Shown in pieces: positions 47,101 to 57,400 of a stretch of DNA of 64,000 nucleotides. Under the pieces are notes generated by a model. It was given only the letters and a program-made list of their open reading frames with translations, was not told the origin of the DNA and searched no databases. Both the position numbers and the translations under genes were made by a program. Within the stretch, counting starts at the first letter, position 1; every line of letters starts with the position of its first letter. The stretch is from Acholoe squamosa (Eukaryota; Annelida; Polychaeta; Phyllodocida; Polynoidae): contig OX439038.1 of assembly GCA_949317995.1 (NCBI GenBank), forward strand, positions 76,642,659 through 76,706,658. The letters are read 5' to 3'.

Positions 47101-47860
47101 AAGCTGTTATCATGAGTCTGAGTTTGAAATCTATTATTTGGTAAATTAGTGAAAGATCTTTTCCTGTTATCACTGCTGGGCAGTTCAAACTCGAAGTAAA
47201 TAGAAACGAACACCGTGTTGAACCTGAAACAATATTAAAAGATTATTTGGTTTAACTCCACTTGTCTGAATTACACACCAATGCAGGAATGTTGAGCTAC
47301 CCCCCAGGGGTTAATTCAAACATCATGGTGACGTTATGTGGTTAATATCCCCCCAAATGTGTTAGCATAGTGCACCAATGTAGTGTTAATGGGTAGACTC
47401 ACAAGTAGACTATCATAGCCAGCCCCACATTAATGCTTTCACATAGTGTACACTATGGAGAAACATCAATGAACAGTTTCCCACATTCTGAGATAAATCT
47501 GCTGAGGAGGTACATAACTGTGATACCCAGTGAATAATGTACACCTCACGTATAAGGTGCACTTTAAGTTGGGACCATCCAATACGGCATAATAAACAAT
47601 TCATGCACTGATCTAACATAATTCTAGATCCCACAAGAAATGAAGAAGAAAAGTTCCATACCACTCGTTGTGGAGCTGCAGACAGTGGTCTTTGTGTGTT
47701 GATGCTGACGTTAGCATAGTCATGGACCTGTGACAGAATATCGTCCACCATCATCTGATCTCCAGATGTAGGCCTGCCTATAGGTGCATCTATCTGTGGG
47801 GGAAGGGTGGGTCAGGAAATAGCTATTGGCTACACATCTGAGTTTGAAGAAGACATTTTT

Positions 47861-47943
<83 letters not shown>

Positions 47944-47959
47944 GATTATATACTCCCAG

Positions 47960-47997
<38 letters not shown>

Positions 47998-48421
47998 TGA
48001 GTGATACGTTGGTACTACTTTGTCTGGGGCGCATGATTTTCTATGACGTCACACATAACATTTCCTCCAGTATATAAGCTCCGGCAGTTGAACTAATGGT
48101 CAATTGGCTTCATATACTCGGACAGCATACACCACGCTGGGTGGTGCTGGAATTTTTAAACTTTACTGTGATATTGTGATTTTTGTATATATTACTATTA
48201 TATTGTATTATATTGTTATTTCTATATATTGCTATGTTATTGTATTATATTGTAAATTATTGTCTTATTTAATAAAGGCATGTATAGGATTGATATTGAC
48301 AAAGTCAATTCTCACCAAACCCAATGTCTTCTTAATTATTCCATATTTATTGTTATAATGTTCGCTATTAATATAACGATATATTTATTATTATTACCGG
48401 TACTTCGAATCAACACATTAA

Positions 48422-48497
<76 letters not shown>

Positions 48498-51400
48498 TAA
48501 CCCAGCAAGAGGGATATTCAAAACAGTAGTAAATTAGTGCTATTTTGAATTGGCCTCCAGGGCTACAGCCATGTACCATGCTGATCCTAAAGGTTACATG
48601 TGCGATCAGAAGGGTTGGTAAAGGTATAAACTGCTATTAAATAGACTTTCAGCTACTGCATTAGTGAATTCCTCTGGTGATAATGAAAAAAGAATAAAGA
48701 GGCATTATGCAGCCATTATCTCATCTTCTTTGGCCGAAGAGAAGCGCTTCCTATTTGTATGATATTCTATGCCAAATAAAACTTTCAATCAATCAATGGT
48801 TAACCAAATAAATCTGTAAGAAATAAATCATATATTGTGACTCCTACATACTGTTATTTGTGGCACTGAATGGTGTTGGGTAGTTTTGATGTCCACGTTA
48901 ACATAGCCATTTTCTCTCCGCAGTCTATCATCCGTGGATACTGAATTGTATGCACCATTATTTGGAGGGAAGATCTGCACCATGTCATTTGATGCATTTT
49001 CATATGGATTTGTATCTGTTGACGAAAGGAATATAAGGAGCTATATAGAGGAGAACATTGAATTAGAACCAGTTTTTACCTCATGAATATAATAGGAGCA
49101 TAGCAATGAAGAAGTACATGGGTACCTGGTACCTACAGGTACTCTTGAAATCAGAATCTTCATTATACATATTTATATTGGCACATTGTTTCAGATATTG
49201 TTTGCGATTGAATCGACCTTTTGTTCTATAGTGGCAAAAAACTGGCAGCCCGATCAATTCGAATAGAAGGAATTTAAAATATATATTTGCATATTACATA
49301 ACTTTTTTGTCGTATACACAATAAATGTATTGCAGACAAACTAACCTCTTGTTTTCCGGTAGCGAAAAACTGCCAGGCCAATCAACCCAAATATGAGAAA
49401 CACCACAAACACAGCCACGGCAATATAGATGTAGATGAGGACTCCTCCTTTGTCATCTCCTCCACCACGAGGTAGACCTTGGAAATAAGCAACATTTGTG
49501 ATGATGAAAATAAAAAGTTTAATTTAAGGAAAATCTAACAGAAACCTTACCAGCAAGTATATTTATAGATATATAGTGATTTACAGCGGGTCATTTTTTA
49601 TCTTTTTGTCCGGCTTTTTATCTAGTGCAGATCCTGTCCTACCACATTGTTGATTAGTGCACACGTTCCTTTGTATTAAAACATATTTCAGATCTAGAAT
49701 TCAATCTGAAAACTAATGCCATGGAGAACCAGTGAAGGTTACTTCTAATGGGACTGCTGCGTAGGGAATATTGTAAAAAAATCTATGTAGGGCCAAAAAA
49801 AAAAGTTGTGTTTCCAGTAACCCTTCCGACCCTAGCAAAACAGGACCAAAAAAATATTGGGACTTTGAACAAGTTAGTCATTTTTTTTTTAGGTATTTTT
49901 TCTAATTTTTAGAAAGTTTTCAAACTTTTTTGAGGATTTTCATATTTTTGCATCCATTTCCCTTTCATATTCTTCCCCTCTATCACAGTTGTCAACTTTT
50001 TCTATCATTATTTGGAATCAAAGAATTTCATACATCCATTGATATGTGCCCTAAAATTACCTTTACATCTGTAAAAAATAAATTTAAAAAAAGAAGAAAG
50101 AAATCCGACGTACCAACCCTACCTTTTCAAGTCATGTTACTGGAAACACACAATATTTCTTTTGGCCTAACCATTTAATCATTTAGCCATGGCAAGATGT
50201 AATGTAAAACCCACTCAAGAGTGTTTCATTTGTCTGGAACAGAACTTCAAACTTCCTTTCATATTTCTTCCCAGCTATGACATTGGAGGCTATGCAGGTA
50301 TAGATGCCAGTATGGTCTGCCTTGACTTCCGGAATGGTGATACTGGCTGCTGATTGGTGAACAATGACGTCATCTGGTAGTGGTTTGTGGTTCAGAGACC
50401 ATCTAAGGTTAGGTAAGGGACTGCCGCATACATCGTTAGAGATAGTTACATTATGATCTCCAATGACTGCAGGGAGACTGCCTGGGTCAGCCTTCCAAAT
50501 GGCTGGGTCTGTGAATGAATATCAAGATTAAGTTAACAAAACATAAAACATATGGTATATCATACCATTTTTAGTTCTCTTTCTAGAGTTCTAGAAGCCT
50601 CAGGCTGTTGAAATGAAATATATCTAGGTTAAAACAAACTCTTCATATCATGTAGAATACTCCTTGTTTCTTTAGGTCGAATCCCACATGGCGATTTTGG
50701 CCTCCAATATCTCTGCGATTTTGTCTGGTTTGTTTTATGACCATTACTGAGGCCATAAAATGCAAGGATTGATCAACTTATACTGAATCCAACAGTAGAT
50801 TAAGCACTCATTTGCTGTAACCCTAGTGTTTTGTGGCCTCAGCATGGGCCATATAACACAACAGACAAAATCGCAGAGATATTAGAGGCCTAAATCGCCA
50901 TGTGGGATTCGACCTTTTGGAAAAAAAATGATGCCTCGCCAACATTGCAAAGACAATATGTGACCAGACCCCTCTGCAGGGAAATTCATTATCAAAGTTC
51001 ATCTGAAGATCTTTAAAATGAGACATCATTGGCTTAGATATTCCTAGTGGTTATGTCAGAACCCCTCCTTGAACATAGGTCATTATTTATATCTGAAATC
51101 GTTGATTAAGCTCTAAATACATTATAAACCATAATAATGTCTAAAAATTTACATAACAATACTTACATTGAAGTTGAAGTATGAACACGGCCCTCCTCCG
51201 ATTTTGCCGTGTTGCCCAGCCATCCATTTTCTTTGCAACAAACTGATACCGTCCATCCATATAATTCACAGTGTCACAAGTGAGCCCCTTTCCCACATCA
51301 AACCTGATGGTATACATCTCAGCCTCTGTCTGGCCATAGGCAAAGTGTCCCTGAACAGTGCTTTTTGTGATATATTCGCCGAGTGGTAGTGTGTAGGTCT

Positions 51401-54400
51401 CAGTGGGACCCTGATGGACGAGTAGTGGTTCTCCAATGTCGGTTCCTGAGACTGTTATGTTAAGGATGAAGCTGTCCTTGTTGAAGAGAGGATGCAGGGT
51501 TGTCTGCTCTGGGGATCTGGCCTCTATAGTTAGCGGTGCTATAAAGCAAGAACATGTTTAGCCATTAAAGGATGCAGTCAATATAGGTCGAATCCCACAT
51601 GGCGAAATAGGGCTTCAATATCTCTGCGAATTTGTCTGTTGCATTGTATGGCCCTTGTTGGGGCCATAAAGCGCAAGGATTGATCAACTTATTCTGAGTC
51701 CCACAGTGGATTATGTAGCTATACCCCTTGCAAATTTGGGATAGGCCCCGAAATCACAACAGATTCAAAATCGCAGAGATATTTGAGCCATTTTTCGCCA
51801 AGTGGGATTCGACCTTATGCTTCGAGCCCTATAATCTCCAATGTCATGTGTATATCGGACTTTGTATAAGCCTGTGTGTAGCGGTGTGAAAAAAGCATAT
51901 AATCATCATGTCAGATTTCTATATTGAATATTTTACGACACTCCTTCCGCTGTGTAATCTCCATTCATTTGCCAATGCCTGCAGTCAACAGAGAGGTAGA
52001 TAATAATAAGTTGCCAGTGTGTCTGTTATCCATAAGGTCGAATCCCATATGGCGAAACATGCCCCAAATATCTCTGCGATTTTGAATCTGTTGCGTTTGT
52101 GGGACCTTCCCCAAATTCACAAGGGTTATAAGTACAACAGGGTGTATAGAACACAAGCATTCTTTTACCATTTAGGCCAGAAAATATATAACTCACAGAG
52201 ATATAAACATGAACAAAGGCAAATTATCTCAAAGAATAGATGAGAAAATGTAAGAGTGTCGTTGTGTTCTATGCACTCTACTGTAGTTATAACCCTTGTG
52301 AGTTTGGGGTAGGTCCAAAAATGCAACAGATTCAAAGTCGTAAAGATATTTCAAATATTTTTCACCATGTGGGATTCGACCTATAGAAAGATGGACCAGG
52401 ACCTCATACGAGCCTATGGTATTGTTTAGATCTATGCATATAGCCTACACGTGAAAGGTAAAGTATAGGGTGGTAAAACGATTAAGATTGATAATGATAT
52501 ATTCTGTACCTACTTTTAACAGGTATGATGACTTCCGGTGATGGTGCTGTATCGCCATTATCATTACTTCCCACGCAGAAATACGGCCCAGCCTGTGAAA
52601 CATCACTCACATTCTGAATGACAAGTCTTCCTTGGCTGGCTCCTGACAATATTTCATCTACATTTGGAGCCTTGTACCAGAGAATCTTACCAACAGGGAA
52701 GCCCCACTCTATGAGGTTACATGTTAGACTGAAGGATTGACCTATGGCTGTGTAGTTAGGATGAATAACGATGGCGCCTGAAGGGGGCCCTGAAATACAG
52801 AAAGGGGTAATTGTTCAAAACGTAATTTTGCTGAAATAGTAACAGCTTTTTTGCAATGCAGATTCATAGTTGGCATCAAAAGCTGAACAACACTTTTAGT
52901 GATTTATGGCAGAAAGACAGTCAGTTCGAAACGATTTCAAGCTATTTTCGTGATAGTGTATTTTGATGGCCTTTAGATCAGTTAAACAGATACTGACATG
53001 ACAGGGTTATGATACTGCATAAGCACCTTTTATCGATTATTTATCTATATTTCTTGAAGGATATAGTAGATCATGTCAGAGAAAAAGTCACAGATAGCAT
53101 CTGGTTTTACCCTATTTTACAGTGCTGTGCAAGCACAACTGGGGTGCATGTTGTCATTCGTGACGTCATTTGACATAAAGGCTTCAAAATACGCTATCAT
53201 TAAAAATGGAAGGGCCTTTCTTTAAACCTAACTGCTCTGGATTCTTGTTCTATGCCCCCTCTATAAGCCAAGATTTATTGTTCAAAGTTATGATAACTGA
53301 TGAACTGGTACTGATTGGAAAACCACTAATCCTACCAGAGCCAAGTTACTCCCAATTTGATTTCATGAACGTTTTGGGATCACTTGGATCATATTCGCCC
53401 GATGGAATCTAATGAAATGATTTTTTCCTCCAAATGGATTGTAAACAGATCCATCATGCCCCCCCCCCACCAAGAAAAGAAACATATTTTCATGTGGGCC
53501 AATCTTCTACCTTGGGCTATTGAATCTTGGGGTGCCATGGTTTTGTATTGATGTACCAATAATATAATGATGATTATGGATGCACAAGTAGAAGGTTGCT
53601 GGTTCTACCCCCCCCCATGCTGAGGTTTTTTTTGTATGAACCACTGCCAAGGCTATACCTGAGCTTCTGTCACATATAGGAATAATGACGAAAAAGAACA
53701 ATGTCAATATTCAAGTGTCAACTCAGTGCCTTTATCCTGTGATAAAAGTACTCAGATTATCCAATTTGGGTGCCCTAAATCGTTTTGAAATGTTATAACC
53801 GTGGTATAATACCAGATAAACGTTTCAGCCCCCCCCCCATAACATAAGATTATACGGGACGTTATGTGGAGCATTTACATTGATTTATGATAAAACTCAT
53901 ACTTACATATAACAATGACGCTGACATTCTGTGATATATTGGATGATCCCCACTTATTTTTAGCAACACAATAATAGATTCCACGGTTTCCACTCGCAAC
54001 GTGAGCGACTTGATATGATTCTATCTTACTCTGACGAACAAGGACATCAGGATGTCCATGTTTGTACCAGTAAATCTCAGCCTCAGGCAAACCACGGTCC
54101 GTGACATGGCATGTAAGTGATAGCAGGCGTCCTCTTGGGACAATCATTGATGTGTCGGTGACATATGCATCAGACGGAGGCCCTTCAAAATTGAAAGACG
54201 TATGTAGGAAATGATATAATTAATCTGATAGGACCAAGAAAAATAAAAGGTGTGTTTCCAGTAAAATAGCTCAAAGAGCTAGGGTCGGTAGGTCGGATTT
54301 CTTTTATTTTTTATTTTATTTATTTTTACATTTATATAGGAAATGTTAGGGCACATATAAATGGATGTATCAAATTCTTTGATTTCATTGTAAAATAATG

Positions 54401-57400
54401 ATGGGAAAAATGACAACTGTGAGAGAGGGGAAGAACACGAAATGGATACAGGAAAAATCCTCAAAAAGTAATGAAAAATTTCTTTGAAATATGAAAAAAT
54501 GCGAAAAAAAATCAAAATCACAAAAGAAAATGATTTTTTTATGCCCCTGTTTTGCGAGGGGTGGGTCGAGTTACTGGAAACAAACCTTTTATTTTATTTG
54601 GCCTAGCCTCGACCATATAATAACAACTTGACGCTCAAACATTTTAGAGAACAAAGCCACTTGGTCTGGTACCTATGGATAGGGATAATTTTCTACCCAA
54701 TGCTAAATACTATGGGGTTGTCCCTTTACATCTCAATACCAATTGAGCAACGCATGCTTCAGCTGCTAAATATAATGGTGCGAATAGTGAAATTATGCAA
54801 TTAGAAAAAAATACATCATTTGGATTTCTTTTCCAACTACATTTTCATGACAAATATTTTGATGACATTTTGTTTAGTAAGAGTCATGCTTACGATTAAC
54901 ATCAAGCCTGTAGGTAGCCATCCGAGGCCGTTGACCTTCTCCATACGATGCAGTACATGTGTAGTTACCAGCATCGTTAGCTGATACGTGCTGAATTGCA
55001 AAGTTATAAAATGTCCTAGGTTCATCATATCTAGTTCTGGTAAAGTTATCCAGATTTTCTCTGCTTTTGTGAAGAAGTTGTTGTTGTCCTTTGTAGAGGT
55101 ACATGTATTCTGGATTGACATCGGTGTAACAATAGAATATAACTCTCCCTCCAGGTTCAACGGGGCTTTGGGGTTGTGTGGTAAAGAAAACAGCCTCTGA
55201 AGAGAAGGGAAATGTAGAGTAGGATATCAGGCATTTTTCTTGCCTTTTTCAATAGAAGTATATGCATGATATTAATTCTAAATTACAACCCTCCACATGG
55301 ACGAGTTTAAGGAGACTGAGGGAATTCATGACATCTATATGAAAAGCTAACATAAAATAATTTTCTTCTAGAGAAATCCCTGACCAACTTTATTTTTGAA
55401 TTCTACTCAGTATCTTTAAGCATTGGAGTCAAGTCATTAAAAAATGTCTGTGATATCACGAGAAAAAAGAGGTGGGAATCAATAGTGACTTACTATATAT
55501 TGTTAGATTGTAGGTTGTTCTTTGATCATCACCACTTTCCCATGAAATGCGACATGTATATTTATCCGTATGACCTTTAGACACACGCGGAATTGTGTAC
55601 TCCACTTTCACCCTTTCCTGTCCATTATGATTATAGGGAGTGAGCATATTGGAGTTCCTGTTGTGCAGAATGCCAGGTTTGGTGCTGTAAATGTTGATGT
55701 AAGAAGGCAGTGGATTGGCTGGTGCCCAGCAGGTGAGAATGACTTGGGTGCCCACCTGCACTGGTGCCTCTGGTGTGCTGTACATCCCTATGGTATCTGA
55801 AACATATATAGAACACTGATGTGTTTAAGTATAGACCCATGCGACAAAAAACAGGGTGACTTGTACATGAATTAAATTGTGTCTAGGTTGATTTGTTCGA
55901 ATGCTCATAGTTTTGACTGTAGTGACCACATATGCAAACAATGTACACACAGGATTCACAAGACAATTATCTTTCAAATAATGGGTATCACATGGCAGGT
56001 CTGATAAGGGGAATTTCATTCTCAAAAGGGTCCTTATTATAAGAAAATCCAAAATACATTATCAACAACTTCTCACCCTTTCTTGTCATATTGATCTTTA
56101 TAACTATTGTAGTACTCCGCGTATAAGGCTCAGCCTGAAAGCAAGGATTTAGTTCTCCTTTGACACAGAAAGGGGACACCAAGACATTTGAGTTGATAAA
56201 CTACACTCCACCATAACCACCAGCGGAGAAGTTTCAGAGGGGGGTTTAGTTGGGGATCCAAACTACACATACATTTTTGAAATCTGAGAATTCATTGAGA
56301 AGTCACCACAGTTCGCAAATTCTAGGTGCACTTTTACCTTAATCGCAAAGTATTGTGTTATCAAGTTCACACCTCCGCTGAGAGAAAATTCGGAGGATAG
56401 GTCCGTAATACCTCGCGTGTAAGGCGTGGCTTATACATGAGATTGGACCCCTGGGGTCTGTTACTCCAACAGATGCAAGTGGTAAGTAGGGTAATAGTAT
56501 TTCAGCAAGCATGAAAAAGCTGTAAGTACTGTACTCACCACTTTCAGATTTCTAGAACAGCTCAGGTAGGGGTCCTAGATTTTCTGGCAACTACGCCCCA
56601 CTTGCAAGTACGAAACTTGCAAGTATGCTCAAAAGTTGCTAGTACAGTACTAATAGCCAGATAAAAATACCAAGTCATAATACTACTTACATTAATTAAT
56701 GGAACTTTGCACCGTACTTCGCTAATTTTTAGCAATTACCCCTATTATCACTCACTATACTCTGTCTCTAGTCTCATAGTTGCGTTAACACAACTTTGTG
56801 TACTTGCATTAACGCAACTTTGAAAAAAAATTTCATACTTATAACTATTGGAGTAACAGACCCTTATAGAAACAGCAAACGTTAGGGATTGCCTTGTATA
56901 CGAGAATTTTAGACTATAGAACAATATTGAAGCCAACAAGATTTGGTCACATCCCAGTAAACATCCTACCAAATGCTACGTAGTCTTTTGGTATATCCAG
57001 GTTTGTTTTCTACCAAATTGGTTGGAATTACGTTTTTAAGCATGGTATATGGACGTTCAAACGTTAAGGTTTGATTACGTTCTAGATACGTAGTTGTCAA
57101 AAGTGCGTATTTTAAACACATTAAAACATATAAACGTAATTTAAAAACGTATTTTTTAAGTAGATATCTAATTTACTGATTTATCCTTCATTAAGAAAAA
57201 AAATTGAAACAGGTAAACCGTAGCTAGGATCGATCCCAAGACATTCTGGTTGTGAATCAGGCACTCCTAGCTATGTGGAAGAGCATATTTGGGAAAGATA
57301 TTTAAAATTTAGTTACTCTACGATAGCATTCATAGAGTGAATAATAAAAACGACTCTAAGTAACACTAAAAGGCTATAATCAGGTATAAAAAGGTAACAG

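Noticed and set aside
47807..48537. Ile-Tyr repeat frames
   Set aside because: Produced by (TA)n tracts; no protein-like sequence.
55570..55800. 76-residue plus-strand frame
   Set aside because: Antisense to the Ig1 exon of the receptor.
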